64,000 nt of DNA from Micromonospora lutea (lineage in GTDB: Bacteria; Actinomycetota; Actinomycetes; Mycobacteriales; Micromonosporaceae). The position numbers were made by a program, and so were the translations under genes. Location: assembly GCF_016863535.1 (NCBI RefSeq), contig NZ_BOPB01000011.1, positions 248,001 to 312,000 of the forward strand, given 5' to 3'. Position 1 is the first letter of the stretch, and every line of letters begins with the position of its first letter. The notes under the pieces were generated by a model that saw nothing but the letters and a program-made list of their open reading frames with translations, searched no databases and was not told where the DNA came from. Below, piece after piece: positions 37,674-46,819 of this stretch.

Positions 37674-38122
37674 GTCACGCAGTCGTCGAACCGCCCGCCG
37701 TCGAGTACGGCCACGTCGAGCAGGCCATGGTCCACTTTGACGACCTCGACGCCCTCGGCATCCTGCACAACGCCCGGTACGCGCTGCTGCTGGAGCGGGC
37801 ACTTACCGCGTACTGGTCCGACCGCGGGGTCGCCTACCAGGCCGGACGGGCCAGCTCGCCGGACGTGTTCCACGCGGTACGCGAGTTCACCATCAGCTAC
37901 CTCGCTCCGGTCACCGGCACCGGCCCGGTCGCCGTGCACTTCTGGCTGGAGCATCTCGGCACCAGCAGCGCCCGGTACGTCTTCCGCTTCCACTCACTCG
38001 ACGGCACCACGACGTACGCGGAAGGACACCGAACCGTCGTCCGTCTCGACCCCGCGACCCTGCGACCCGCCCCCTGGACCGACACCGCCCGCGCCATCGC
38101 CACCACGCTGCTCCGCTCCTGA
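37670..38122 (+). CDS. Acyl-CoA thioesterase, 4HBT hotdog fold
   Basis: 150 residues, ATG overlapping the tetR stop. The 4-hydroxybenzoyl-CoA thioesterase motif is FDDLDALGILHNARY, with Asp and downstream His-Asn at the active-site positions, then a long helix (LLLERALTAYW) and hotdog strands (FTISYLAPVTGTGPVAVHFW). It hydrolyses an acyl-CoA; chain specificity is unknown. Co-transcribed with the TetR regulator. Confidence 0.92.
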   Translation: MSHAVVEPPAVEYGHVEQAMVHFDDLDALGILHNARYALLLERALTAYWSDRGVAYQAGRASSPDVFHAVREFTISYLAPVTGTGPVAVHFWLEHLGTSSARYVFRFHSLDGTTTYAEGHRTVVRLDPATLRPAPWTDTARAIATTLLRS

Positions 38123-38132
38123 CCCCTCGGCG

Positions 38133-38771
38133 TCAGCGGAAGAAGGCACGCAGGACTGCGGCGTTCTCGGTCTCCAGGACGCCGCCGTACACCTCGGGGC
38201 GGTGGTTGAGCCGGCGGTCGCGCAACACGTCCCAGAGCGAACCGGCGGCACCGGTCTTGGGTTCCCAGGCACCGAAGACCACAGTCGAGACCCGGGCCAG
38301 GACCAGCGCCCCGGCGCACATCGTGCAGGGTTCGAGGGTCACCACCAGGGTGCAGCCGTCGAGCCGCCAGCGGCCCAACTGCTGGGCCGCCCGGCGTAAC
38401 GCGAGCACCTCGGCATGTGCGGTGGGGTCACCGGTCAGCTCGCGTTCGTTGCGACCGATCGCCAACTCACGGCCGTCGGGCCCGTACAGCACCGCACCCA
38501 CCGGCACGTCGCCGTCCGGGCCGGGCTCGGCGAAGGCGTCACCACCAGCCGAGGACGCCACATCCTCGGCCTCGGCCGCCGGGCCGGTCACCGCGACTTC
38601 GAGGGCGCGGCGCATCCAGAGTTCGTGCCGCTGTCGCCGACCGCTACCGGTCGGGTCGGCCAGTCCTTCGTCCGCCCCCGGCCCGTGCCGGGCAACCGAA
38701 CCGGGCGTGGGTTGCCCCGGTCGGACCGTCTCCAGCGCCGGGTCGGTCACGTCGAACGGTTCAGACCTCAC
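38133..38771 (-). CDS. tadA: tRNA-specific adenosine deaminase
   Basis: Deaminates A34 of tRNA-Arg(ACG) to inosine. 212 residues from the GTG at 38771, which has GAGGA six bases before it; E. coli TadA is 167. Zinc ligands are HAEV (catalytic Glu) and PCTMC. HELWMRRALEVA matches the first helix of TadA, so about 45 N-terminal residues are an extra disordered leader, and a second insert of about 25 residues precedes the conserved DVPVGAVL. It overlaps the stop of the upstream gene by 11 bases. Confidence 0.94.
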   Translation of the reverse strand: MRSEPFDVTDPALETVRPGQPTPGSVARHGPGADEGLADPTGSGRRQRHELWMRRALEVAVTGPAAEAEDVASSAGGDAFAEPGPDGDVPVGAVLYGPDGRELAIGRNERELTGDPTAHAEVLALRRAAQQLGRWRLDGCTLVVTLEPCTMCAGALVLARVSTVVFGAWEPKTGAAGSLWDVLRDRRLNHRPEVYGGVLETENAAVLRAFFR

Positions 38772-39291
38772 GCAGTTCCTCGACGTCGTCGACGCAGCCC
38801 AGCACCTGGCAGACCTCGGCGGTGACGTCGGCCGGCATCATGCCCTCGTGGGCGCAGAGGGCCAGCAACCGCTGCGCGGGAATCCCCAGGTCGGTCAGGA
38901 GATCCGCCTCGCCCACCGGGTCCGCCTCCGGATCGACGGCCGGCTGATCGCCGTCTTCACCGTCACCGGTGGTGGTCGTGCGCGCCTCCTCGCTGTCGTC
39001 GAGCCCGGTCACCGACGTCTTCAGGTCACCGACCAGCAGCGCCCCCAGCCGGGATTCCTCCGCGTACGCCGAGTCGGAGCCGAAGACCCGCAGGTCCTCG
39101 CCCTCGTCGAGGCGCAGGATGACCAGGTAGGTGTCGTCCGCCTCGACGAACAACAGCGACAGGTCGGCGTCCGGGGCGACATCGCGGAGCCGGTCGGCGA
39201 CCTCGTCGATGTCGGCGGCACCCCGCAGGTTCAGATCGGCGGCCGTCCAGCCGCCCTTCTCGCGCACGACGGCCGCAGCGAAGTACGACAC
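38761..39291 (-). CDS. tRNA adenosine deaminase-associated protein
   Basis: 176 residues from the GTG at 39291 (VSYFAAAVVRE) behind GGGGGA. An acidic protein with a conserved N-terminal half (YLVILRLDEGEDLRVFGSD), an Asp/Glu/Thr-rich insert in the middle, and a C-terminal helix pair around GMMPADVTAEVCQVLGC. It belongs to the actinobacterial family found directly upstream of tadA. Role unknown; the overlap suggests a matched amount of the two proteins. Confidence 0.88.
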   Translation of the reverse strand: MSYFAAAVVREKGGWTAADLNLRGAADIDEVADRLRDVAPDADLSLLFVEADDTYLVILRLDEGEDLRVFGSDSAYAEESRLGALLVGDLKTSVTGLDDSEEARTTTTGDGEDGDQPAVDPEADPVGEADLLTDLGIPAQRLLALCAHEGMMPADVTAEVCQVLGCVDDVEELREV

Positions 39292-39422
39292 GGTTCCCCC
39301 AAGTTGCCTCGGCACAGCACTCGCCGATCCGTTACGCGTGCACGTTAGCCGGTCGGGTCGGCAGGCGACCGGTCAACGCCCCGAAGGGCCGGTCATTCCT
39401 GAGGAAAGGAGTTCCAATCCGC

Positions 39423-39590
39423 TCAGCTGGCGAGGCGGCGCCGAGTGGCGATCAACTGGCGGAGCCGCTCGGTGCGGGCCCGCTGTGGCCGTTCGCGTTC
39501 GCGTACCGTGCGCGCGTCCGCCAACTGCGCCAGAAGCTGAAGGCGGCGACGGCTGCGATCGGGATCCAGCCGCGGAGTGGTCCAGGCCAT
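39423..39590 (-). CDS. Small Arg-rich hypothetical protein
   Basis: 55 residues from an ATG at 39590 (MAWTTPRLDPD). Very basic and helical (RSRRRLQLLAQLADARTVRE). No clear ribosome site; a GTG at 39656 would extend it by 22 residues. Codon usage fits coding, but the protein is short and unrecognised. Confidence 0.35.
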   Translation of the reverse strand: MAWTTPRLDPDRSRRRLQLLAQLADARTVRERERPQRARTERLRQLIATRRRLAS

Positions 39591-39677
39591 ACCGGGAGGG
39601 TGCCGAGTTCCGGCGATCCAGTCAAGACGGGTTTCGGTGTCCGTGCGACAACGCACCGCAGTCGCCGCCGAGGGCGT

Positions 39678-40061
39678 TCACCAGAGCGGCCAGTCGCCGC
39701 TGCTCAACCAGCGGGTGGCGACCGCGACGGCAGCGAGGCTCCACCCTCCGGCGGTGACGATCGCGATGCCGGCGGCCACCCCGCGGTCGCCATGTCTCAC
39801 CAGCGCCAGGGCCGCGAGCCAGGCCAGCCCACCGGCGATCAGCGTCCACCAGACGTATCCGACGAGGCCGCCTCCGAGCAGGCCGAAGAGGACCAGCCAG
39901 ACGAGAGTTCCGACCGCTCCCGCCGCGACACCGGCACCGCCGACCGGGTGCGGTTCACGGTAGGTGGGGCGCGGTGGCCGCCCGGAGGGAAAGAGGCCGG
40001 AAGGGTTGTACGGCAACACCGGTACCCACTCCTCCACACGCTCGGGACGCTGCGCTACCAC
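39678..40061 (-). CDS. Small membrane protein, unknown function
   Basis: 127 residues from a GTG at 40061 (VVAQRPERVEEWVPV). A cytosolic N-terminus of about 45 residues with a Pro-rich stretch, then three hydrophobic segments (about 45-65, 70-90, 98-115; for example GTLVWLVLFGLLGGGLVGYV). No family recognised. Divergent from the M23 peptidase gene with only 26 bases between starts, so the promoters must overlap the 5' ends. Confidence 0.7.
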   Translation of the reverse strand: MVAQRPERVEEWVPVLPYNPSGLFPSGRPPRPTYREPHPVGGAGVAAGAVGTLVWLVLFGLLGGGLVGYVWWTLIAGGLAWLAALALVRHGDRGVAAGIAIVTAGGWSLAAVAVATRWLSSGDWPLW

Positions 40062-40087
40062 CGTATCGAGTCTGTCAGGATGGCCGG

Positions 40088-40843
40088 ATGGTTCCGCTGA
40101 CGATCGGACGGCGGCGCGCGTACGCCGTGTTGCTGCTCGTGTCGATGCTGGCGGCGGGTGGCTGCGGTGCGCCCCCAGCGCCGACGGGTGCCGACCCGAC
40201 GGCCGCGACCAGCCCGACCCCGGCGGCGGCGACCACCGGTGGACCCGCCGCGACCACCACGACGCCCGACATCGCGGATCAGCCGGCGGCGACGGCGTCA
40301 CCGACGCCGCGCAAGGGCCTGCCCCACGTCTTTCCGGTACGCGCCAGGAAGGCGTCGTACCACCCGACCCATTCGGCGTACCCGGGAACGGACATCTTCG
40401 CCGACTGCGGTGAGCCGGTCGTCGCGGTCACCGACGGCACGATCGGTGAGGTCAGCCGGCGCGACCGGTACGACAAGCGCGGCCCGCAGGGGCCGTACAA
40501 CGGTGGCCTGTCGGTGTCGGTCATCGGCGACGACGGAGTGCGCTACTACGGCTCGCACCTGACCGAGTTGGCCGAGGGCATCGACGCGGGGGTGCGGGTC
40601 CGCGCCGGCCAGCGGCTCGGCACCGTGGGCCGGACGGGCAACGCCAACAACGTCTGTCATCTGCACTTCGGCATCTCCCCGCCGTGCCTGGGCGAGGACG
40701 GCTGGTGGATCCGACGCGGTGTGGTCTGGCCCGCGCCCTATCTCGACTCGTGGCGCAAGGGCGGCAACCGGGAGCCGGCGGCCGAGGTGGCCGCGTGGCA
40801 TCGTGAGCACGGCTGCCCGAGGAAACCGCCCGCCCGTCGGTAA
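40088..40843 (+). CDS. M23-family metallopeptidase lipoprotein
   Basis: 251 residues. Signal with lipobox LAAGGC (Cys about 22), a Thr/Pro/Ala-rich linker to about residue 75, then the LytM/M23 fold: HSAYPGTDIFA supplies the first zinc ligands (usual pattern HxxxxxxxD), YYGSHLTEL and HLHFGI the rest. It cleaves peptide cross-links in peptidoglycan outside the membrane. Two cysteines (CGEP, CHLH) and a third pair near the end may form disulfides. Confidence 0.9.
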   Translation: MVPLTIGRRRAYAVLLLVSMLAAGGCGAPPAPTGADPTAATSPTPAAATTGGPAATTTTPDIADQPAATASPTPRKGLPHVFPVRARKASYHPTHSAYPGTDIFADCGEPVVAVTDGTIGEVSRRDRYDKRGPQGPYNGGLSVSVIGDDGVRYYGSHLTELAEGIDAGVRVRAGQRLGTVGRTGNANNVCHLHFGISPPCLGEDGWWIRRGVVWPAPYLDSWRKGGNREPAAEVAAWHREHGCPRKPPARR

Positions 40844-40875
40844 CCGCGTCATCCGCGTTTCATCACTTGGAAACA

Positions 40876-40905
40876 TTGACGCAGGTCTCGCCGGTGAACT
40901 ACCGT
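40876..40905 (+). promoter_or_regulatory. Promoter of the GH81 gene
   Basis: TTGACG (40876-40881), an 18-base spacer, TACCGT (40900-40905). The predicted start of transcription is about 40912, directly before the LacI-type operator. Confidence 0.55.
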
Positions 40906-40915
40906 CCGTCGTATC

Positions 40916-40929
40916 AGAGAGCGCTCTCT
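40916..40929. promoter_or_regulatory. LacI-family operator AGAGAGCGCTCTCT
   Basis: A perfect 14-bp palindrome with the central GAGCGCTC core of CebR/BglR-type operators (consensus TGGGAGCGCTCCCA) of actinobacterial glucan-utilisation genes. It sits just downstream of the predicted promoter of the beta-1,3-glucanase, the roadblock position. Confidence 0.75.
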
Positions 40930-41002
40930 CAGAGAACTAAGCTCACAATCCCGACGAAGCGCGCTGGCCGGCGGAGCCGGGCCGGCACGCGTTGGAGGAA
41001 AG

Positions 41003-43915
41003 ATGCGACCTCCCGTCCCACGCCGCCCACACCATCGGATCCTGGCTGCCACCGCCGCCGCGACCCTCGTCCTTGGCGGGTTGGCCGTCATCGCCGGTTC
41101 CGCCGCGCAGGCCGCGCCGGTCGGCGCCGGCAGCTACACCACCACACCCGTCGGCCCGCTCCCCGGCGGCTGCGGAAACCTGACCACCAACCCCCGGCAG
41201 TACGCCACCAGTGCCGCTCCCCCGGGACCGGTACCCACCAACGACTGGTGGTCCTCGCTGCTGTGGAAGCGCCTGAACTGCTCCTTCAGCGAGCCGTTGC
41301 ACGCGCATCCGGTGTCCTACCAGCCCGTCACCGACGGGCTCGGCTTCTCGGCCACCTCCACCCCCACCATCAGCGGCACCGCCACCGGAGTCGGTGAGTT
41401 CAAGTACCCCTACGTCGAGGACATCCGGGTCGGCGTGGCCGGACTTGCCGCCCCCAACGCCTTGGTGGACGACTGGACGGACTGGACGGTCACCCCGTAC
41501 TGGAGCGACGGGGCCCGCACGATGCGCGCCACCATCGGTCACGGCCTGCCGCTGGCGTACTTCCGCACCAGCGGCGGCGACGCGGTGATCAACGCGACCG
41601 GCGGCAGCCCCACGGTCTGGTCCAACAACGGAAGCAGGATCGGTTTCACCGTCCGTGGCCACGACTACGTGGCGTACGCGCCGACCGGCGCGACCTGGAC
41701 CGTCAGCGGCAGCCGGATCAGCTCCAACCTCGGCGGACGCGGCTACTTCAGCGTCGCGCTGCTACCGGCCACCAGCGACGGCACCGCCCGCACCCAGCTC
41801 GCCGGCACCTACGGTCAGTACGCGCACGCCCACGTCACCGGCACCCGGGTCAGCTACACCTACAACGCGACGACCAGCCGGTTGGAGACCCGGTACGCCT
41901 TCACCACCACGCCTCGTGAGGGCACCGAGACCCGGACCGTGGTCAGTCTCTACCCGCACCAGTGGCGGGCGTTGTCCGGCGCGACGCCGATCACGCCGAC
42001 CTACCCGTCCGCCCGGGGGCGGATGAAGGTGGTCACCGGGGTCGGCGAGTTCCGCACCTCGATGCGGTTCAATGGCGTACTGCCCGAGCTGCCCGCCGTC
42101 GCCACCAGCGCCGGGGCCGACTCGACCACGCTGCGGCAGCACCTGGCGGCGGTGCGGAACAACCCGATGGACCAGCGGGGGAACGACACCTACTGGACCG
42201 GCAAGGGGCTCGGCCGGGCGGCCCGCATCGCCGAGATCGCCGACCTGGTCGGCGACGCCGAGACCCGTACCTCGGCACTGAACGCGATCCGTTCCACCCT
42301 CAACGACTGGCTCACCGCCTCGCCCGGCGAGACCGAGCGCCTCTTCTACTACAACCAGCAGTGGGGCACGCTGATCGGCTACCCGGCGTCGTACGGCTCC
42401 GACCAGGAACTCAACGACCACCACTTCCACTACGGCTACTACATCGCGGCTGCCGCGACGCTTGCCAAGTTCGACCCGAACTGGGCGCGGCAGGAGCAGT
42501 ACGGCGGCATGATCGACCTGCTCATCCGGGACGCGAACAACTACGACCGGTCCGACACCCGCTTCCCGTACCTGCGCGACTTCGACATCTACGCCGGGCA
42601 CGACTGGGCCGCCGGGCACGGCGCGTTCGCCAGCGGCAACAACCAGGAGTCCTCGTCGGAGGGAATGAACTTCGCCAACGCCCTCATCCAGTGGGGGCAG
42701 GCCACCGGCAACACGGCGGTACGCGACGCCGGCATCTACCTCTACACCACCCAGGCAGCGGCGATTCACGAGTACTGGTTCGACGTCACCGGAGAGAACT
42801 TCCCCACCGCGTTCGGGCATTCCAACGTGGGCATGGTGTGGGGCGACGGCGGCGCGTACGCCACCTGGTTCAGCGCCGAACCCGAGATGATCCAGGGCAT
42901 CAACCTGCTGCCCATCACCGGCGGGCACCTCTACCTGGGCCAGCACCCGAACTACAACTCGGTCAAGTACGCCGAACTCGTCCGCAACAACGGCGGCGAA
43001 CCGACCGTGTGGCAGGACATCCACTGGCAGTTCCTCGCCCTCGGTGACGCCGACGCGGCCCTGACCAAGCTGCGGGCCAACCCCGGTTACACCCCGGAGG
43101 AAGGCGAGAGCCGGGCACACACCTTCCACTGGGTCCGTAACCTGGCCGCCCTCGGCCGGGTCGACACCGGGGTCACCGCCGACCACCCGCTGGCCGCGGT
43201 CTTCAACCGCAACGGCGCCCGCACCTACGTGGCCAGCAACATCTCCAGCTCTCCGCTGACCGTCCGCTTCTCCGACGGTACGCAGCTGACTGTTGCGGCC
43301 GGGCGCACCGCCACCAGTGGGGCGCACACCTGGAGCGGTGGCAGCGGCGGTGGGGGTACGTCCCCGACCCCGACGCCGACGCCCACCGCGACCCCGACCC
43401 CCACTCCCACTCCCACGCCGACGCCGACGCCGACCGATCCGCCGTCCAGTTCACCCGTGCGCTACCTGCTGTCAGGGGGCGGTCTGGGTGCGTCCGCCTC
43501 CGCTGGCACGACCAGCGTGGCCAGCGCCGCAGGCGCGAACCACGACGGCACGCCGCGCAACCCGGTGGTCTTCACCGCGACCGGGCTCAACCTCAACCAC
43601 AACGGCGGGCAGACCGCGTTCGACCTCTTCCTGGACGCCGGCTCAGCGGTCGGCAACGGGGTGCAGGCCCGCGTCTCGTACGACCTGACCGGTGACGGCA
43701 GTTGGGAGCGGGTCGAGACGTACCGCTACTTCGCCACCGACCCGGTGCCGGGCTGGGAGCACTACACCCAGGCTGCTGGACTGCACTCCAGCAGCGGCTC
43801 CCTCGGCAACCTGCGTGGCGGGACCGTCCGGGTGGAGGTGTGGTCCGCCATCGGCAACCACCCCACCACCCTCGGTGTCGGTGACCGTTCCCTGGTGCGG
43901 CTGCCGTACGCCTGA
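41003..43915 (+). CDS. Secreted endo-beta-1,3-glucanase, GH81 with C-terminal CBM56-like module
   Basis: 970 residues, ATG behind GGAGGAAAG. A long signal peptide with RRPHHR before the hydrophobic core and cleavage near AQAAP, then GH81: PTNDWWSSLLWKR (about 78-90), DHHFHYGYY (about 470, catalytic Asp region) and NNQESSSEGMNF (about 545, catalytic Glu region). A Thr-Pro repeat linker lies at about 787-812. Residues about 817-970 resemble CBM56, a beta-1,3-glucan binder. It digests laminarin-, curdlan- or fungal-wall-type glucan outside the cell. Confidence 0.94.
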   Translation: MRPPVPRRPHHRILAATAAATLVLGGLAVIAGSAAQAAPVGAGSYTTTPVGPLPGGCGNLTTNPRQYATSAAPPGPVPTNDWWSSLLWKRLNCSFSEPLHAHPVSYQPVTDGLGFSATSTPTISGTATGVGEFKYPYVEDIRVGVAGLAAPNALVDDWTDWTVTPYWSDGARTMRATIGHGLPLAYFRTSGGDAVINATGGSPTVWSNNGSRIGFTVRGHDYVAYAPTGATWTVSGSRISSNLGGRGYFSVALLPATSDGTARTQLAGTYGQYAHAHVTGTRVSYTYNATTSRLETRYAFTTTPREGTETRTVVSLYPHQWRALSGATPITPTYPSARGRMKVVTGVGEFRTSMRFNGVLPELPAVATSAGADSTTLRQHLAAVRNNPMDQRGNDTYWTGKGLGRAARIAEIADLVGDAETRTSALNAIRSTLNDWLTASPGETERLFYYNQQWGTLIGYPASYGSDQELNDHHFHYGYYIAAAATLAKFDPNWARQEQYGGMIDLLIRDANNYDRSDTRFPYLRDFDIYAGHDWAAGHGAFASGNNQESSSEGMNFANALIQWGQATGNTAVRDAGIYLYTTQAAAIHEYWFDVTGENFPTAFGHSNVGMVWGDGGAYATWFSAEPEMIQGINLLPITGGHLYLGQHPNYNSVKYAELVRNNGGEPTVWQDIHWQFLALGDADAALTKLRANPGYTPEEGESRAHTFHWVRNLAALGRVDTGVTADHPLAAVFNRNGARTYVASNISSSPLTVRFSDGTQLTVAAGRTATSGAHTWSGGSGGGGTSPTPTPTPTATPTPTPTPTPTPTPTDPPSSSPVRYLLSGGGLGASASAGTTSVASAAGANHDGTPRNPVVFTATGLNLNHNGGQTAFDLFLDAGSAVGNGVQARVSYDLTGDGSWERVETYRYFATDPVPGWEHYTQAAGLHSSSGSLGNLRGGTVRVEVWSAIGNHPTTLGVGDRSLVRLPYA

Positions 43916-43988
43916 TCCCGCACCGTGATCCGCCCCCGCGCCGCCGGTCGTGCCCCGACCGGCGGCGCGGACGCGTAGGTTTGCCACC

Positions 43989-45047
43989 ATGCGGGACCCC
44001 ATCGCCGACCTGCGCCGGATCGCCTTCCTGCTGGAGCGGGCGAACGAGGCCACCTATCGGGTACGCGCCTTCCGCTCGGCGGCCAAGGCGCTGGCCGGGC
44101 TGCCGGCCGAGGAGGTGGCCGAGCGAAGCCGCGCCGGCAAGCTCACCGAGCTTCCCGGGGTCGGTGACGTCACCGCCCGCTGCGTGACCGAGTCGCTGGC
44201 CGGCGAGGAACCGGTCTACCTGCGCCGGCTGGCCGCCACCGAGGGCACCGACCTGGACGCCGAGGCCACCGCCCTGCGTACCGCCCTGCGCGGCGACTGC
44301 CACACCCACTCGGACTGGTCCGACGGTGGATCGCCGATCGAGGAGATGGCGCTGGCCGCCGTCGAGCTGGGCCACGAGTACCTGGTGCTGACCGACCACT
44401 CGCCCCGGTTGAAGGTGGCCCGGGGACTGACCGCGGACCGGTTACGCCGGCAACTCGACCATGTGGCACGGCTCAACGAGGCGCTGCCGGAGGGGTTCCG
44501 CATCCTCACCGGCATCGAGGTCGACATCCTCGCCGACGGTTCGCTCGACCAGGACGAGGAGTTGCTGGCCCGGCTGGACGTGGTGGTCGGTTCGGTGCAC
44601 AGCGGGCTCAACGACGACCGGGCGAAGATGACCCGCCGGATGCTGGCCGCCGTCGCCAATCCACACCTGGACATCCTGGGCCACTGCACCGGTCGGATGG
44701 TCACGTCGCGACCGGCCGGGGTTACCGGTCCGGGCGATCGGGGGCACCGCGTCCGGACCCGGCCCGAGAGCGACTTCGACGCCGACGCGGTCTTCGCCGC
44801 CTGCGTGGAACACGACACCGCCGTGGAGATCAACTCACGCCCGGAGCGGCAGGACCCGCCGAAGCGGTTGATCCGGCGAGCGCTGGAGGCCGGTTGTCGG
44901 TTCGCCATCAACACCGACGCGCACGCCCCGGGGCAGTTGGACTGGCAGCGCTTCGGCTGTGAGCGAGCCGCGCGCTGCGGGGTGCCCGCCGACCGGGTCG
45001 TGAACACCTGGTCGGCGGACGAACTGGTCGCCTGGACGCACGCCTGA
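43989..45047 (+). CDS. PHP-domain phosphoesterase with helix-hairpin-helix N-terminus (PolX-C-like)
   Basis: 352 residues from ATG 43989. Residues 1-95 resemble the HhH/8-kDa-like N-terminus of X-family polymerases (FLLERANEATYRVRAFRSAA, ELPGVGDVTA). The PHP domain follows, with all metal motifs: DCHTHSDWSDG, VLTDHSPR, GIEVDIL, GSVHSG, ILGHCTGRM, NTDAHA. The polymerase palm is absent, so this is not a full PolX; it is probably a DNA 3'-end or nucleotide phosphoesterase. Monocistronic. Confidence 0.9.
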   Translation: MRDPIADLRRIAFLLERANEATYRVRAFRSAAKALAGLPAEEVAERSRAGKLTELPGVGDVTARCVTESLAGEEPVYLRRLAATEGTDLDAEATALRTALRGDCHTHSDWSDGGSPIEEMALAAVELGHEYLVLTDHSPRLKVARGLTADRLRRQLDHVARLNEALPEGFRILTGIEVDILADGSLDQDEELLARLDVVVGSVHSGLNDDRAKMTRRMLAAVANPHLDILGHCTGRMVTSRPAGVTGPGDRGHRVRTRPESDFDADAVFAACVEHDTAVEINSRPERQDPPKRLIRRALEAGCRFAINTDAHAPGQLDWQRFGCERAARCGVPADRVVNTWSADELVAWTHA

Positions 45048-45072
45048 CGTCGGCCGGGACACCCGCCCTTGA

Positions 45073-46062
45073 TCAGGGGGCGGCCGGCTCGACGACGGGT
45101 GCCGTCGGGGCGCCCACGCCCGGTGCCACCCGGCGACGCGGACGGCCGAGCAGACCCTGTGACACCGCGACGCCGAGCAACACGATCAGTGCGCCGACCG
45201 GCTGGTGCCAGGTCAGTCGCTCATTGAGCACGACCGTGCCGATCAGCACCGCGAACACCGGGACCAGGTAGGTCACGGTGGATGCGGTGGTCGCTCCCAC
45301 GATCCGGATGTTCCGCAGGTGGATCACGAAGGCGAGCCCGGTGCCGAGCGCGCCGAGCGCCAGCACGGCCGCGAGCACCCGTGGCGACAGCGCGGTCGGC
45401 AGCGGCGGCGCGCCGGCCACCACCGGCGCCACGATCGCGAGCTGTACCACCGCGGCGATCAGTTGTGCCGCCGACAGGGACAGCCCGGACAGGGCGCTAC
45501 CTGCGATGAACTTCTTCTGGTACGGAATGGCCAGGCCGTAACAGGCGGCGGCGGCGAAGCACATCAGCTGGCCGACGAAATGTGTTCCGCCGACGCCCTG
45601 CCAGACGCCGAGGACCACCATCACCCCGGTGAAGCCGAGCGTCAGCCCGATCGCACCGCGTGCGGTCAGCCGCTCGGTGCGGAACACCAGCACCGCCAGC
45701 GGCAGCACGACCAGCGGGGCGGTCGCGTTCCAGATGCCGGCGAGCATCGACTCGACCCGCTGCTCACCGTAGCCGAACAGGGTGAACGGCAGCGCCACAC
45801 CGAAGGCGGCGATCACCGTCAGGTGACCCCAGACGCGGGGGTCGCGGGGCAGCCGGTCGCGCAGCACGGCGAGCACCACCAGCAGGGTCAGCGCGCCCGC
45901 GCCGACCCGGTAGAGGGTGAGGTGCAGCGGGTGCAGCTCGGCCACCCCGACCTTGATGAAGAGGAAACTGGAGCCCCAGATCGCGGCGAGGGCGAGGAAT
46001 CCGGGCAGCCAGCTGCGCAGCGCCGGCTGGTCAGGGGCGAAGGTGCCTGTCACTCCTGACAC
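45073..46062 (-). CDS. EamA/DMT-family transporter
   Basis: 329 residues from the GTG at 46062, which is 4 bases after an excellent GAGGAG. Ten membrane helices in two EamA repeats (AIWGSSFLFIKVGV in the first; STVTYLVPVFAVLIGTVVLNE in the second). Members export amino acids, nucleosides or drugs; the substrate is unknown. Divergent from the Uma2 gene and convergent with the PHP gene. Confidence 0.92.
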   Translation of the reverse strand: MSGVTGTFAPDQPALRSWLPGFLALAAIWGSSFLFIKVGVAELHPLHLTLYRVGAGALTLLVVLAVLRDRLPRDPRVWGHLTVIAAFGVALPFTLFGYGEQRVESMLAGIWNATAPLVVLPLAVLVFRTERLTARGAIGLTLGFTGVMVVLGVWQGVGGTHFVGQLMCFAAAACYGLAIPYQKKFIAGSALSGLSLSAAQLIAAVVQLAIVAPVVAGAPPLPTALSPRVLAAVLALGALGTGLAFVIHLRNIRIVGATTASTVTYLVPVFAVLIGTVVLNERLTWHQPVGALIVLLGVAVSQGLLGRPRRRVAPGVGAPTAPVVEPAAP

Positions 46063-46170
46063 TCTGCTCCTCGGGTACGACATTGTCCCGCGGTTTTCGG
46101 CCGCCGTGTCGCGCGCCACAGAAACCACATACGCTGACGGAGCGTTGACCGGCCGAGGAGGTGTAACACC

Positions 46171-46770
46171 ATGGCGATGCCGATGCGCTTCGACCCACTC
46201 GTCGACCTCGACGGCATGTGGACGACCCAGTTCGCCGACCGCTACCTCCCGTTGCCTGAGCTACCCGATGCGCGTTACGAGTGCATCGACGGGAGGTTGG
46301 TCATGACGCCCGCCGAGGTCGGCACGAACAGCTACGGCGAGCTGAGGCTCGCGCGGCTGCTCTCACCCGCTGCCGAAGCTCACAACTTCTACGTCTTCGG
46401 TCAGGTGAACCTGACCTTCTCCCCGCAGCGGTGGATCCAACCGGATCTCACCGTGCTGCACGCGCTGCCGAAGACGGACGAGGAGGATCGCTGGATCCCG
46501 GCCCACCTCTGCACCATGGCGGTGGAGTTCGTCTCCCCCGGCAGCCCCCGGCAGGACTTCGTCGACAAACCCATGCGGTGCGCCGAGGGGCGGGTGCCGT
46601 ATTTCATGCGGGTGGAGATCTCGCGCCGGCTGCGGCACGCCGCGGTGGAGCTGTTCACCCTCGGCCAGTTCGACGGGTACGACACGCTCGCCAAGGCGGT
46701 CAGCGGTGACCGGTTACGCGCCGACGAGCCGTTCCCGATCGACTTCGATCCTGCCGACCTGCTGCCCTGA
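46171..46770 (+). CDS. Uma2-family endonuclease-like protein
   Basis: 199 residues, ATG with very strong GAGGAGGTG. The PD-(D/E)xK-type fold of Uma2: QRWIQPDLTVLH supplies the Asp, AVEFVSPGSPRQDFVDK the ExD/K core, and CAEGRVPYFMRVE the tail. Numerous copies occur in Micromonospora and cyanobacteria, and cellular roles are largely unproven. A stand-alone gene with no recognisable partner. Confidence 0.88.
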   Translation: MAMPMRFDPLVDLDGMWTTQFADRYLPLPELPDARYECIDGRLVMTPAEVGTNSYGELRLARLLSPAAEAHNFYVFGQVNLTFSPQRWIQPDLTVLHALPKTDEEDRWIPAHLCTMAVEFVSPGSPRQDFVDKPMRCAEGRVPYFMRVEISRRLRHAAVELFTLGQFDGYDTLAKAVSGDRLRADEPFPIDFDPADLLP

Positions 46771-46819
46771 CCGGGTCGACGACATCATCTAGACGCCCGC
46801 CTCGCGTAGGGTGCGCAGC

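Noticed and set aside
43360-43440. Tandem Thr-Pro codons as a separate repeat element
   Set aside because: They are the coding sequence of the usual linker between catalytic and binding modules of a secreted glycosidase.
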